Shown piece after piece: positions 1 to 10,819 of a DNA stretch of 64,000 nt (positions are counted from its first letter, which is position 1; the number at the start of each line of letters is the position of its first letter). Both the position numbers and the translations under genes were made by a program. Source of the DNA: Euborellia annulipes (Eukaryota; Arthropoda; Insecta; Dermaptera; Anisolabididae); the NCBI GenBank assembly GCA_023213315.1, contig JAKCPI010016541.1, positions 62,001-126,000 of the forward strand. The letters are read 5' to 3'. The notes under the pieces were generated by a model. That model was given only the letters and a program-made list of their open reading frames with translations. It was not told the DNA's origin and made no database searches.

Positions 1-1333
1 TGCGAGAAATTTTTTTTTTTAATCATTTCCTTCAAAAATAAAACACATTAGTTTATCAGTAGAAATCATGATTTCTTTAATTGGAAGATTATCAATATTT
101 TTGATAAATATATTGTATTTGGTGATATTAATATTATGATATTATATGGATATTTAGGGTGTGAAAAATCTCCAATTATAAATATTAAATTTTTTTGTTG
201 GAAACTCTATTTTTGACCTTAAGATATAAACTCCAATTATGGAGTTGCTTCTGGACCATAGCGCAGCGGTGGAACACTAGCCTCAGGGTTTTGCTTGCTG
301 ATAAAAATTTTTCTAAATTATATTGGATTTTAATTAATTTAGTAAAATGGTAACCTTATACAAGTTTCCAAACTTTTTTTCGTTCCCAACTCGATTAATA
401 TATAGAATTTTTCAGCGGCTCATTAAATTAATTAATTAATTAATTATATATCGAAATATTTTTTTTTTGATGTCATGACATTTATTTATAGAATTTTTAA
501 ATTTTTTTAAATAAACATGAAACATCGATTGATAGTTGTCATTTAAAATAGAAAGAATGATTTTTCAGCTAAAGGTTACACCATTTATTTTTTTTCCTAT
601 CATTTGATTTTACCGCGCTGCGGTAAATTCTAATTTGAAAGTTTAAACCCCTGTAGATTCCGAACGGCTAATCAGATCAGACTAAATGTGATGTCAATTT
701 GTGCAGGAAGAAAAACTCTAATAGAATGAATAAAAAAGTCCCGAGTAATTAATTCCAAAATTAATTTTTTTCTCGAAAAACCTCATTTTTAAGGCAAAAA
801 AAAATATCGAAAAATTGCCCTTTTTTGCGCATGCATAGCTACTTGACCATAAAAGCTACATTAAATCTAAATATAGTTTTAGAAAGATTGGTTCAATACC
901 CCCGGACCTTTTTTTATATTTGTATAATGTATTTAATTGTTTTAGTTGCTCTGATGATGATGTAATTCGAATCAGTTCAATCAGCGCTTAATTTGTATTT
1001 TTGTTCATTCAGAATTTTCCTCTATATTTTTCTCTAAAAATTGAATATCTGGCCACATCATACATATTGTTTAAAAGGAATCATTGAGTATCTAGCAAAT
1101 AACAAATTTGTATAGAAAAAATATATTTCATTAATTAGCACAGGCCAGATTTGTTTTTCGCTCCGGCCAAAGGTTTTAAAAGAAGACTGTAAAAAACACT
1201 TAACGTCTGTTCTGATGATGGCTAAGTTTGAAGCCTCACAAATATTCCTCAAATCAGTATGAAAAATTCCAAATTAACCTTGATTTATACCCATTAATTA
1301 GAAATATTTTAGGACTAGAAATGATAAACTTAC
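1..1333 (-). other. Intron of the P450 reductase gene
   Basis: This stretch lies downstream (minus strand) of the donor at 1333 and is therefore inferred to be intron of the reductase gene. I looked for the next reductase exon (FMN-domain start) and did not find it. The sequence is AT-rich. A tRNA-like A box (TAGCGCAGCGGTGG) sits at about 258-271 without a good B box, probably an old SINE fragment. Confidence 0.5.
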
Positions 1334-1514
1334 TGAATAGAGTAAGACTTGGTTTGTGGAGGCGGGGCTTTCTTCGGTCTCTTGCTATATAGCCATTTGG
1401 CAGCTACTGCAAGTAAAGCGACAAGTAGGATCACGTCAATTAATCCAAAGAGAGGTTCGGATTGTACTTCGACAGGCGTCGCCGACGCCGTCTGCTCGGG
1501 TTCTGCAGTCATCT
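1334..1514 (-). CDS. NADPH-cytochrome P450 reductase, first coding exon (partial)
   Basis: The exon encodes about 60 residues and starts at the ATG at 1512-1510. The order is an acidic/polar N-terminus, then the segment LFGLIDVILLVALLAVAAKW (about residues 21-40), a Lys/Arg stop-transfer patch (YSKRPKKAPP), and a TKSYSI motif. This is the N-terminal membrane anchor and linker of arthropod NADPH-cytochrome P450 reductase, the ER-bound FAD/FMN flavoprotein that passes electrons from NADPH to microsomal P450s. A splice acceptor (TTGTTGTTGTACAG) lies 2 bases before the ATG, so there is an upstream 5'-UTR exon. A GTAAGT donor follows after the second base of the Gln codon (phase 2). The FMN, FAD and NADPH domains must lie left of the window. 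The assignment rests on the anchor and the SYSIQ-type motif only, but the match to the family is distinctive. Confidence 0.8.
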
Positions 1515-1987
1515 CTGTACAACAACAATAACAAAAAGAAATGTTACAAAGATTGGAAAGAAAGTAAAAAGAGAATACATGAAAGTGATAGATAGGTACT
1601 GGTTACAATCAAATATGCTTAAAAACAATTAAAATATGTTTCATGGTGAACCAAAACTCGAATGTATTTTTTTATTAATTTTTGCTCTGGTTTTTAAAAA
1701 CAATAGACGTTTTTAATCATATATAAGTATAATAAAATGCTAAAAAAAAAAAATACACGTGTATATAAATCTACCTGTTGTATAATATAGCTTTTTGTCA
1801 AATTAATGGAAGAATTTCAAGGACAAAATATTCAGTAAATTAAAAAATTACTAAATAATAGGTTACTCCTAATATCGCGATCTGCCTATATAACTTTCGG
1901 TTCCATACATATAAAATGTTTTGACAATTCCCATCTACCAATCCCTTTATTGCATTAAAATTAATTAATTAATAAAATCTAGCCCAC

Positions 1988-2179
1988 GGGGGGGGGGGGG
2001 GGGGGGGGGGGTGTCACCTCTACTATCACCCGCGGGGGGGGGGGCGGCCCCGGGCGGTGGGTTTTTTTTTTTTAGCCCACAGGGGACAGAGAGGGAAAAA
2101 AATACCCCCCCCACATAATATAAATTAATTAATAAATAACGGCGGTCATAAATGTCGTGGGCGGCGGGGGGGAGAGGGG

Positions 2180-2214
<35 letters not shown>

Positions 2215-2230
2215 GGGGGAAGAGGGGGGA
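1988..2230. repeat. G-rich low-complexity tracts
   Basis: There are uninterrupted G runs of 24 bases (1988-2011) and more than 30 bases (about 2179-2213), with GC-rich spacers. Such runs can form G-quadruplexes and are often wrong in assemblies. Confidence 0.8.
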
Positions 2231-2640
2231 AGATGTAAAAAAAAATAAAATCTAATTATTTTTTTAACAAAAATTTTAAAATTTCAAAAAAAAAAAATAA
2301 ATAATACATGCTTGTGTTCCTAATTTCACCCATTAGATCTTAACCGAACTTTGGGTCTTGGCTAGTTAAATATCTGGGCTGTTATTCAATCATATAATTA
2401 GCTTAATTAGAATTGAAAAGACCCAAAAGTCATAGTCAACTAACTTATCCGAGGGATAGCTAGTTAATCAGAAGTGAAACAACCAATGACGTCATTTCAA
2501 CTTTTTCTTGGGGGGGGGGGTAAAATTTTTTTCTTGGGGGCAAACATTTTTTTTCTTAAAATTTACTTACAAATAGGTACTCAAATTTGGCCAAAAAATT
2601 ATTTTATTTAATTAATTGTTTAATTTTGTACAGTTTATAT

Positions 2641-2815
2641 ACTCGTAGAGCTCAAATAAGAATGCCTGGACCCCTAATATGTATATTAATCTCTATAACG
2701 GATATCGTAAAGTCTTAAATGGCCTAAGTTGCCGAAAAGACTGGGTCTATGTGTGTGTGTGAATGTGAGTGTGAATGAGAAAAAAGTGTGAGTGTTAAAA
2801 AAAAAAAAAAATATA
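2641..2815 (+). repeat. SINE body and tail
   Basis: The segment contains ATGCCTGGACCCC, then the family tail AAATGGCCTAAGTTGCCGAA, followed by GT-rich and A-rich sequence. The copy at 15195-15440 has the same body joined to a tRNA-like head. Confidence 0.6.
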
Positions 2816-2963
2816 CTCGTAGATATATTTTGAAATATTTTATTGAAGAATATAAAATTTTATAAAAATCAGAGCCCTTGGGGCGCCATTGGAAGCACCC
2901 GACCCTTAGTAGTTTTCAAACAGCTCCTATAAGTCACTAAAAATTTATTTAAGATAATTTGTG

Positions 2964-3030
2964 TTTGGTCCCCGTGGATTCGAACCAGGATATTCCGCTA
3001 TGGCCGCGGAGGGATTATCTTTGTCTTAGG
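2964..3030 (-). repeat. tRNA-like SINE head
   Basis: On the minus strand a B box (GGTTCGAATCC) at about 2973-2983 follows an A-box-like segment near 3020. No full cloverleaf can be drawn, so this is read as a SINE head rather than a tRNA gene. Confidence 0.5.
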
Positions 3031-3199
3031 TAACTGGCCTAATAAACTCATCGCCAGAAGCTCGGATAACTTATAATAGTGAAAATAAAATTTGAATCAC
3101 ATAAGAAAAGTTTGTTTTGAATTGATATTTACGATATTAGATTTCCTTATGTTAGTTTATTTAATAATTGGCTAACGTGAGATAATTTATTGGGCCTGT

Positions 3200-3275
3200 G
3201 ACCTAGGATAAAGGTAAGGGATAAGTTGGCCGCAAAAGAGGAAGTGCTGGTTCGAGTCCAGGGGAAGGGAAATGC
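3200..3275 (+). repeat. tRNA-like SINE head
   Basis: An A-box-like GGATAAGTTGG is followed by the B box GGTTCGAGTCC at about 3249-3259. It is a degraded tRNA-related unit. Confidence 0.5.
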
Positions 3276-5234
3276 CCATTCAAACAGAAACTCATCTCGT
3301 AAATATTCTTTATCTTAAATATATAAAATATTTTAATAAGCTATAATAAATATTATCATTTACAAAGGGAGTGATTGTTATATTATTATGAATTAAAAGT
3401 CTAATCACTACTCTAGGGGATAGAGTTGAAAGACGATAACGTTCTCGCTACTTTGATCTAGCTTGAATCATTTGTTTTTATTTACATTTTGATATTATGT
3501 TTATCTTGATATTCCATGTTATCTCTTAAATTTCTATTTTCCGTCACATGTTTGGCACATTGTGGTTATTATAAGGCCGAAATATTTTAGTTTCCATTTT
3601 CTTCTCATCGTTAATTGATTAATTGGAAGATTGTAGTTTTTTAAGATCTTGAATCCTAACGGCTTTATTCTCTCGATTAATCCCTTTAGGGGTCAAATTT
3701 TAGAATTAAGTTTTACTCTTTATCGCGAAACATAATGCGGTGAAGTAGCATTTTCAGACGGAATTTTGAGAGGGCATTTTCTCTTATAAACTTACAATTC
3801 AAAAAAAAAAAAATTGAAATGATTAAAAAAATAATGTATCATAGTAATATAATTATATTTATTTAGAAGGACCGGTGTATTTTTCGAAAACCGACAACCC
3901 TTTCGCTCGAACAAGTCTAATATGGTAGAAGAAAGGGAAAACTAAATTTAAAATACAAACAACTAACGATGGAAGTCCCTAAAACAAGCGTAGCCTATTA
4001 ATGAATGTGGTAGGTAATAAATACAATTATCAACGGGGAGATATCGACTACTCTATATTTAAAAAAGGTTAACGATCTCCTAGCCTTGATATGATTAATA
4101 TCTTCTGTTCATTACATTTATAATTTAATTAGATTCAAATATCAGTTGGAAATAAATTAATATTTTTAATTAGTGAATAAAAAAAATGTTTAGGATAATT
4201 CAATAAGATTAAGTTGGACTGGATATGGAGTTGGAATGGGGGAGAAACGAAGGGCATTTAGATTTATTAGTGAACTAGTAAGGAAGGGAGAACTAGGACA
4301 AGATGGAAGATTAGGTCAAGAAAAAATTCGAGATGGTGGATAAAGATTGGATGGTACTAAAACAACAAAGGGATGAACGGAGAAGAATCACGAAGAACCA
4401 GAGGCGTCATTTGGGGGGAGAGGTATTTGCTCCCACAATTTTTATAAAATTTTATATTATTCTAAATAAAATATTTCAAATATATCTATGAGTATATAAA
4501 CTGTAGAAAATTAAACAATTTATTAAATTAAATATATACTGGCCAAATTCGAGTAGGCCTACCTATTTGTAAATAAATTTTAAGAAAAAAATGTTTCCCC
4601 CCCCCAAAAAAAAAAGAAAAAGTTGAAATGACGCCACTACGAAGAACACGTGCTTGAAAGGACTTAAAGAATCAATATAATAATAATAATAATTGGTTTT
4701 GAAGATAAATTGAAATATTTCTAATTCTATTTTCTTTCCCTAAAACAGGGGTGGGAAAACTACGTCCTGCCAGGTCATATAAGCCTCGGGCACTTACAAT
4801 ATTGCGATCCTATGTCAAAATTAAGATACCTTTTTATGTAATAACGACTACTTGTAATTTCTTTTCACTTTGTAAAAGCCATTTACATTTGTAATATAAT
4901 GTTATAGTGAAATAAATTCATATTTGCATTCATTTATTAATATTTTTATGAAATGTAATTAAAGTAGATATAGTATATACATGAAGTTTTCCATAGAAAA
5001 TGTTTGTCCAGCCTTGGATTGTTCCATAATAAAAGTACATTCATATTTTAAAGATCACTCAAGTAAATAAAATATATTTTTTTTTTAATGAACTACTAAT
5101 TGTTATGAAAGAAATGAGGAAAGAAAAAAATTAAGGGATATCAGTTATATAATTTATACCCCCATGCTCGTCCCCATAATCCCCAAACGGGGTGAATTTT
5201 ATATTAAAATGAGATTTATAAAATTATTCTTGTT

Positions 5235-5415
5235 TTTTTATAGTCTTTTCAGCATCTTAGGCCATATAGACTTTAAAAGATATGATTATTTAGAAATTAG
5301 ATAGGGGAGTCCAAATATATTTATTTATACCATCTGGTATCCAAATGATTTAAAATAAATTCATCGGGCTACCTGGAGTTCGAACACGCGCCCCGTGGCT
5401 CCCAGACTATTATTA
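5235..5415 (-). repeat. tRNA-derived SINE, inverted
   Basis: The family tail (AGTCTTTTCAGCATCTTAGG in plus-strand orientation) lies at 5243-5262. A body matching CCAAATATATTTATTTATAC follows, then a tRNA-like head with TGGAGTTCGAAC at about 5377-5388. Confidence 0.6.
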
Positions 5416-5949
5416 TTGACATTCGCTGTTATTAGACCTATATGACATTTAGTTAATATCTCAAATATGATTGTTGGAGTGTATTGACCGGTAATAAATT
5501 ATAAAAAGTTGTGAATCAATTTATTATCGTATACTCTAAAAAGTTTTTTTTTTTTCTATAATTATTTGTTAGGTTTATGAGCTGTATGGTCTCGGACAGT
5601 TTGTCTTACATAGCTGCTACGCCAATGACATTAAGTAATCATTCATTGATAAATATTTCTCGTACTACAGTATGGGTATATAAAATGTATTGTACTATCA
5701 GAATAATTTTATGGAGGATTTATGCGACCTTGAAATCTAATATTATCTAATGTTTTAATAGTGTAGATAAGGGCAATGCGTATGTCCTGAAGAATTAAAG
5801 GCAAATATCGCCTTTTGTATTTTTTAAGTTTCTTGGCCTTTAGTTATATTGATTAATATTTAAAATGGATAATTTATTAAGTTAATAAAATGGAATGGAA
5901 AAGAATAAGTACAGGTGCAGCAAATGAAGAGAGCCTTTGGATGCCAAAT

Positions 5950-6006
5950 GCCGAAAAGGAGACGTTTCGGACAAAATTTATTCGTCCATCTTCAGTCCTC
6001 GTTGGC
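5950..6006 (-). ncRNA. Hammerhead ribozyme-like motif, left arm
   Basis: This is the inverted partner of the motif at 6265-6320, with the same core: CTGAAGA, extra T, stem II GGAC/GTCC, GAAAC, GTC. Stem I pairs are close to those of the partner. See that entry for pairing. Confidence 0.65.
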
Positions 6007-6264
6007 TTATAAATTAATTAGGCACAAAGTTGTCATTGTTGTTTTGGCACGAATTTGTGCGCATGTATATTTTTTTATAAAAACAGGCGAGTGTCAATGT
6101 TTCGTGAGTGTCTATAAGATATCTTATAGAGTGTCTATAGAGTGTAAGATATCTTATAGACACTCACGAAACATTGACACTCGCCTGTTTTTATAAAAAA
6201 ATATACATGCGCACAAATTCGTGCCAAAACAACAATGACAACTTTGTGCCTAATTAATTTATAA

Positions 6265-6320
6265 GCCAACGAGGACTGAAGATGGACGAATAAATTTTGT
6301 CCGAAACGTCTCCTTTCGGC
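6265..6320 (+). ncRNA. Hammerhead ribozyme-like motif, right arm
   Basis: The core is CTGAAGA (6276-6282), one extra T, stem II GGAC...GTCC, GAAAC (6303-6307) and GTC (6308-6310). Stem I forms between the flanks: AGGA pairs with TCCT next to the core, and GCC with GGC beyond an internal loop. Helix III would be ACGT with no loop, which is self-complementary and so can form only between two molecules or two tandem copies. Predicted cleavage is after 6310. These features match Penelope-type hammerheads. Activity is not shown. Confidence 0.7.
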
Positions 6321-6421
6321 ATTTGGCATCCAAAGGCTCTCTTCATTTGCTGCACCTGTACTTATTCTTTTCCATTCCATAACATCAACAGCAACTTCTC
6401 TTCGAATTAAGTTAATAAAAT

Positions 6422-7813
6422 TTATGTATTATAGGCCATTGATTAATAAAAATGTGAATTACTATTAATTGTTATAAGAGACTATATAAGGACCATTTTC
6501 CTAAAAAGAACAAAAACAAATTTGTGAGTATATTTATTTGTTAGCAGGCTGAAAGTTGGTTGATCGAAGGTCCAGTGGTCTGGTAACACACAGCAAGGCT
6601 GGAGATCCTGGGTTCGATTTTCTCAGGCCATGAAACTTTGGCGAACAAATAAGCGTACTCACAAATTTGTTAAATATATCTATGACTGGTCAAATTCAAA
6701 TCGAGGTATTCGTTGAATATTAAAATCTTATTCAAATATATAGATCTCTAAAACTTTTATCAAATATGAAAGAAATCAGGGCAAAATAATAAAGGCCGCT
6801 CACAGAAGGATAATAAATCACATGAAATTTCTTGTGAAAAAAAAATTAAGATTTTGTTAAATCTCTTTTAGGCTCAAAAAAATATAATTTTCAGTTTATT
6901 TTATGGGGGGGGGGGGGCGAATTAATATGGAATCCCGGATCTGATAAGGCTCTCGGCGGCCCAGGATCGAAGCAAGATATCGAAATTGATTCATAATTAA
7001 TTTTGCGCAATATTTTACACAGAGACAATGTTTATCAAACTAAGAGAGTAAAGGTAGATCTTAAAAATGTTTAATAATTATTTCCTTCCAAGTTGTGGTA
7101 TTTTAAGGACATGTATAATTAGTAAAAATATTCATGAGTTTAATCAACTTACGTTTTTCATGAAACATGTTTAAAATATAAAGTTTCTCTTTTTGCAATT
7201 AGTAAAAATGTCGTACACAAAGAAATTAAAAAAATTTCAAATATTTTATCACTCAATGATTCAACGTTGAGTATCAAAATGAATTTAAATGATTTTCAAA
7301 TCAAGCAGTTGATTTTACATAATGAATTTGCGTTTTTCGCCAAGAGTGATAATGAAAAGCACTATTATTCATAATGTCAAGAATGAATGATAAACACACA
7401 CATATGTAATGTATCTATGGGAGATTATCTTAGTTAACAAAAGGTCTTCATCAAAAGTTATATCAATTGAATCATTCTAAATGATATACTTCCGAATAAA
7501 CTCTTGTAAAAAACAATAAGTTACCCAACCAGTTCATCGTCACAAAATGTAATCTTCATTATTATTTCATCATCTCATTATACAAGAAAACATAAAATGA
7601 TAAAATTTGTGCTCTAAGCTAGATTTCCTTATAATTATTGAAATTTTTAAGAAAATATTAAGATAACAAAATTGTTTGTAATAATTTTGTTTATTTAGAA
7701 TGGGTTTAATTTTTTTGAATTCATTATTTTTATTAAATTAGAATTTAATTTATTTTGAGTAATAAATTAAAGTTATGGATTGAATAATAGAACGTGTCTG
7801 TAGCTGATATGTT
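6422..7813. other. AT-rich region; one SINE head
   Basis: No gene was recognised. A tRNA-like SINE head lies at 6568-6630 (A box TGGTCTGGTAACAC, B box GGGTTCGATTT). The rest is AT-rich and without visible structure. Confidence 0.5.
6568..6630 (+). repeat. tRNA-like SINE head
   Basis: The A-box-like AGTGGTCTGGTAACAC and B-box-like TGGGTTCGATTT are about 30 bases apart, in a roughly tRNA-sized unit. The anticodon arm is not convincing. Confidence 0.5.
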
Positions 7814-7990
7814 TAATAGGAAAGAGGATGCAGCCATATAATTGAGTAATGAACACTCTTTATTGGGACGTTTCGGCTGGGATCAACCCTGCCATCTTCT
7901 TTGAAGGCTGAAGATGGCAGGGTTGATTCCAGCCGAAACGTCCCAATAAAGAGTGTTCATTACTCAATTATATGGCTGCATCCTCTTTCC
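7814..7990. mobile_element. Hammerhead fold-back 2
   Basis: This is a short palindrome with arms of about 85 bases that meet near 7902. The outer ends read GGAAAGAGGATGCAGCC and its complement. The right end abuts a hAT-type MITE at 7991, so any right-hand target duplication is lost. The 25 bases left of the palindrome (TAGCTGATATGTTTAATA) resemble the unpaired tail of the insertion at 8691, which suggests the same family. Confidence 0.65.
7898..7955 (+). ncRNA. Hammerhead ribozyme-like motif
   Basis: The core is CTGAAGA (7908-7914), extra T, stem II GGC...GCC, GAAAC and GTC (ending at 7942). In stem I, GG pairs with CC at the core and CTTT with AAAG beyond a small internal loop. The minus-strand partner in the left arm is damaged at the CTGA position (AAAGAAGA). 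Confidence 0.6.
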
Positions 7991-8179
7991 CAGGGCCGGG
8001 TCTAGGAAGGGGGCAGTGGGTGCATGTCCCCCGGGCGGCAGATATCAGGCGGCGGCAATTAAAGAAATATTTACTAAAAAAAAAAAAAAAAAGGTAAAAT
8101 GATATGAATTTTGTATAGAAAACTTTAAGGAGGGCGCGGCATTTTGCACCCCCTAAAAAATTTTCTAGTTCCAGCCCTG
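7991..8179. mobile_element. hAT-type MITE, CAGGGCCGG family
   Basis: Terminal inverted repeats are CAGGGCCGGGTCTAGG and its imperfect complement (CTAGTTCCAGCCCTG). The interior contains GGCGGCAGATATCAGG, as in the copies at 10637-10819 and 26760-26943. No flanking 8-bp duplication is visible here, probably because it landed on a fold-back end. Confidence 0.7.
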
Positions 8180-8606
8180 GAAAAAGTGTGAATGTTTTTT
8201 TATAAAAGAAAAAAAAAAGAAAATGCCTAACTAGCTATATTTAAAATTTAGATTTGAGGCGAAAAAATAAAGTTTTGCAAAAAAAAAAAAAAGTGTAAAT
8301 CATAAAAAAGGTAAAATGATTTTCACGCAAAAGGAAAAGAATTTTCAGTAGGGAGGAAAAAATTTCGTTTTGCTAGGAAAAAAAAGGAAGGGTGCCCCTA
8401 GTGTGTAATGTTATTCCCAAAGCACCTTTGGGGTGCCGTGGCCACGCGTGGACTTCAAAAGGTTAGGAAACACTGGTCTAGAGAAACACTGTGCATCCTC
8501 CCATTTTGTTAATAATTAAATTATTTTACTATAATGAGGTGTTCACTCAACTATGAGTTGAAAATATACACTAGGTTATGTGTTTCAAATTATTTATTAA
8601 TTAAAT

Positions 8607-8649
8607 CACTTGACGCGTTTCGATTTTTACATCATCATCATCGAAAGTG
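8607..8649 (-). ncRNA. Hammerhead ribozyme-like motif, outer left
   Basis: This is the inverted partner of 9177-9216. Stem I is the perfect pair CACTT/AAGTG, stem II is a GAT-type/ATC stem, and GAAACGCGTC follows. The CTGA position reads CGATGA, so it deviates at the second core base. Confidence 0.5.
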
Positions 8650-8779
8650 TTATTACTTACTAATAGTATTTACTTAGTTACTAGTAAGTAGATACGTAGG
8701 GCTTATAGCTGGTAGTTTAATAAGGATAGGTGAAAAGTGAAGAAAATCTGCAGCTAGTTGTTTTTAATTATTTTATTCC

Positions 8780-8830
8780 CACCACGTTGACGTTTCGATC
8801 CCGGTTGGGATCATCCTCAGAACTAATGTG
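8780..8830 (-). ncRNA. Hammerhead ribozyme-like motif, inner left
   Basis: This is the inverted partner of 9053-9103, with identical core and stems: CTGAGGA, extra T, GATCCC/GGGATC, GAAACGTC. Confidence 0.7.
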
Positions 8831-9052
8831 TACATAACAAAAGAACGAAACAAAGATTATCTTCGGGAAAAAACATTAACAGACATTATAAATTTTTTTT
8901 TTTTATCAGAGTACAATAGTATCTTAGAATATATTTTACGAGCCTTGTAAAATATATTCTAAGATACTATTGTACTCTAAGATAAAAAAATTTATAATGA
9001 CTGTTAATGTTTTTTCCCGAAGCTAATCTTTGTTTCGTTCTTTTGTTATGTA

Positions 9053-9103
9053 CACATTAGTTCTGAGGATGATCCCAACCGGGATCGAAACGTCAACGTG
9101 GTG
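9053..9103 (+). ncRNA. Hammerhead ribozyme-like motif, inner right
   Basis: The core is CTGAGGA (9063-9069), extra T, a six-pair stem II (GATCCC/GGGATC), GAAAC and GTC ending at 9094. Stem I is GTT/AAC next to the core and CAC/GTG beyond an internal loop. Helix III is loopless ACGT. This is one of the best-formed copies in the window. Confidence 0.72.
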
Positions 9104-9176
9104 GGAATAAAATAATGAAAAACAACTAGCTGCAGATTTTCTTCACTTTTCACCTATCCTTACTAGTAAGTAATAA

Positions 9177-9216
9177 CACTTCCGATGATGATGTAAAAAT
9201 CGAAACGCGTCAAGTG
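9177..9216 (+). ncRNA. Hammerhead ribozyme-like motif, outer right
   Basis: CACTT (9177-9181) pairs perfectly with AAGTG (9212-9216) as stem I. The core reads CCGATGA, then a T, GAT...ATC stem II, GAAA and CGCGTC. Helix III would be the six-base palindrome ACGCGT. One core base differs from consensus. Confidence 0.55.
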
Positions 9217-9622
9217 ATCTAATTAATAAATAATTTGAAACACTAGTGTATATTTTCAACTCATAGTTGAGTGAACACCTCATTATAATAATGTTTCAAC
9301 AAGAGCCCACGGTAGAAAGTTTAAATATTTTACTATAGTTCATCGAGTCTATTTTAAAAACAAATCTAAACAAATGAGAACTTTGGAACCTCTGTTTATT
9401 TACTTTCTCTTGTTCCCGAGTTAGCACTATCAAATTTTTTTTTAAATTAATTTAAAAATATTTTCCCAATGAATCATTGATCTTTTTTCAAAGAAACCCT
9501 ATTATGTGTGATAGCTAAAAGAAATATTTAAAAGTAATCTATGCAGATTTTTTTAAATTTTATTTAATGCTTTCCGGCATCGGAGATCGTTTAGACTCCG
9601 TCCCTAAGAAGACTATTAATTC

Positions 9623-9906
9623 AACAAAGTCAGGGGCGTATATAGGGGGGGCGGGGGCCCGGGCCCCCCCCCCCCCCCGAAATTTCCCAAACACATAAAC
9701 ATATATAGGGATATACAGACATCAGCGCAACAAATTTTTCCGCAGGATGGAAAACTTTGGTTCCGCAAAGGAAAAAATGTTCCTCAAAAAATTTCGTGTG
9801 AAAAAAAAATTAGTTTCTTAAAAAAAAAATTTTCCGCAGAAAAATTTTCAGTTCGGGCCCCCCCCCCCCCCCGAAAAAAATTTCTATATACGCCCCTGAA
9901 CAAAGT
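9623..9906. mobile_element. hAT-type MITE with 8-bp target duplication
   Basis: The element at 9631-9898 has inverted ends CAGGGGCGTATATAG and CTATATACGCCCCTG, and it is flanked by the 8-bp direct repeat AACAAAGT (9623-9630, 9899-9906). The interior has C-rich and AAATTT-rich tracts with no coding capacity. The 8-bp duplication and CAGGGGCG ends fit the hAT superfamily. Confidence 0.85.
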
Positions 9907-9984
9907 ATTTTACTTTTATTATTATTTAATAAATTACTGTTTTTCACACTAAACACTATTTCGAACTGATCAGACCATCTTAAC

Positions 9985-10165
9985 TTTTTTTTGTCTTTTC
10001 AGCATATGCCGAAAAGTCAAAATATTTTAGGTCATTTAGACTTTACACGATACTAAATATTAATTACGATATATGGGATCCAGGCATATTTATTTATACC
10101 TCAAAATAAATTCATCAGATTACCTGGAGTCCAAACCTATTCCCCTTGGCTTTTAGATTATCAAT
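9985..10165 (-). repeat. tRNA-derived SINE, inverted
   Basis: The tail motif (TCTTTTCAGCATATGCCGAA) is followed by a body with GGGATCCAGGCATATTTATT and a head remnant with TACCTGGAGTCCAAACC. The organisation is as in 5235-5415. Confidence 0.6.
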
Positions 10166-10636
10166 ATTGACACTTGTCTAACACATCTCTAACCTGTCAG
10201 CCAGGGGGAGGGAGGGGGTCTTCAGATTTACGAAAACAAAAAAATTAATAAATTCCAATAAATAGTTATTATGGCAACCAATTTTAATTATCCTTGATTA
10301 ATTATAATTAATATGATTGATAAAAAAAATTTTAAAATATCTTTCAGTATTTTTTTGACTTAAATTTTTTACTAGTAAGGGAAAAATATATCAATAATTA
10401 AAAAAATATAAAAAAAAACTTTTATTTAAAATAAACTAAAAAAAAGCTGAATGGCGGAGGCTAACGGCCAGAAAAATAAAGAAAAAAAAAAAAAAAAAAA
10501 CTAAAAAAAAGGAAATAATTTCATTGTTTTTGTTAAAATTGTTAAATATTTATTACTTAAAATAAAAGCGTGGGGCGGGGCGCTCATTGAAATTTACTTA
10601 AATAAAATCCATAACTTTATGTTTAATAGGAAAGAG

Positions 10637-10819
10637 CAGGGCCGGAACTAGGAGATTTTTTAGGGGGAAAAATTTAATTTGCCGCCCCACCTTAAAATTT
10701 TCTATACAAAATTCATATCATTTTACCTTTTTTTAGTAAATCTTTCTTTAATTGCTGCCCCTGATATCTGCCGCCCGGTTCACATGCCCCCACTGCCCCC
10801 CCCCCTAGATCCGGGCCTG
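10637..10819. mobile_element. hAT-type MITE, CAGGGCCGG family
   Basis: Ends are CAGGGCCGGAACTAGG and CTAGATCCGGGCCTG. The interior is close to 26760-26943, including TTTCTATACAAAATTCATAT. The left flank (TGTTTAATAGGAAAGAG) matches the left edge of the fold-back at 7814, so it may have inserted into such an element. Confidence 0.7.

Larger units (their letters stand above)
1515..5875. other. Repeat-rich region without recognised genes
   Basis: No coding exon was recognised. The 5'-UTR exon of the reductase gene may lie here, but I cannot place it. Contents are G-rich low-complexity tracts (1988-2230), tRNA-derived SINE pieces (2641-2815, 2964-3030, 3200-3275, 5235-5415) and AT-rich unique-looking DNA. 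Confidence 0.5.
5876..6421. mobile_element. Hammerhead fold-back insertion 1 with 16-bp target duplication
   Basis: A perfect 16-bp direct repeat (ATTAAGTTAATAAAAT, 5876-5891 and 6406-6421) flanks a 514-bp insertion. The insertion is a near-perfect palindrome (arms about 5892-6120 and 6145-6380, centred near 6130) plus an unpaired tail at 6381-6405. Each arm holds a hammerhead-like motif (5950-6006 minus, 6265-6320 plus). Outside the motif, the arm ends in a GCTGCACCTG segment. The long target duplication suggests retrotransposition. Confidence 0.8.
8691..9159. mobile_element. Inner hammerhead fold-back with 13-bp target duplication
   Basis: A 13-bp direct repeat (TTACTAGTAAGTA, 8678-8690 and 9160-9172) flanks a 469-bp insertion. 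The insertion has an unpaired tail (8691-8722) and a palindrome (8723-9159) whose arms meet near 8940. Hammerhead-like motifs are at 8780-8830 (minus) and 9053-9103 (plus). Outer arm sequence includes CTGCAGCTAGTTG. It interrupts the older outer palindrome, so insertion order is clear. Confidence 0.85.
8530..9286. mobile_element. Outer fold-back 3, interrupted by a younger fold-back
   Basis: Inverted arms are at 8530-8690 and 9160-9286, with ends ATAATGAGGTGTTCACTCAA and its complement. The arms were split by the insertion at 8691-9159. Each arm carries a hammerhead-like motif whose helix III is ACGCGT. Confidence 0.7.

Noticed and set aside
1058..1252. Minus-strand 64-residue frame next to the reductase exon
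   Set aside because: Does not match the next segment of P450 reductase and lacks splice signals in phase.
5915..6380. Two open frames with nearly the same protein on opposite strands
   Set aside because: A direct consequence of the palindrome; no family match, no start context.
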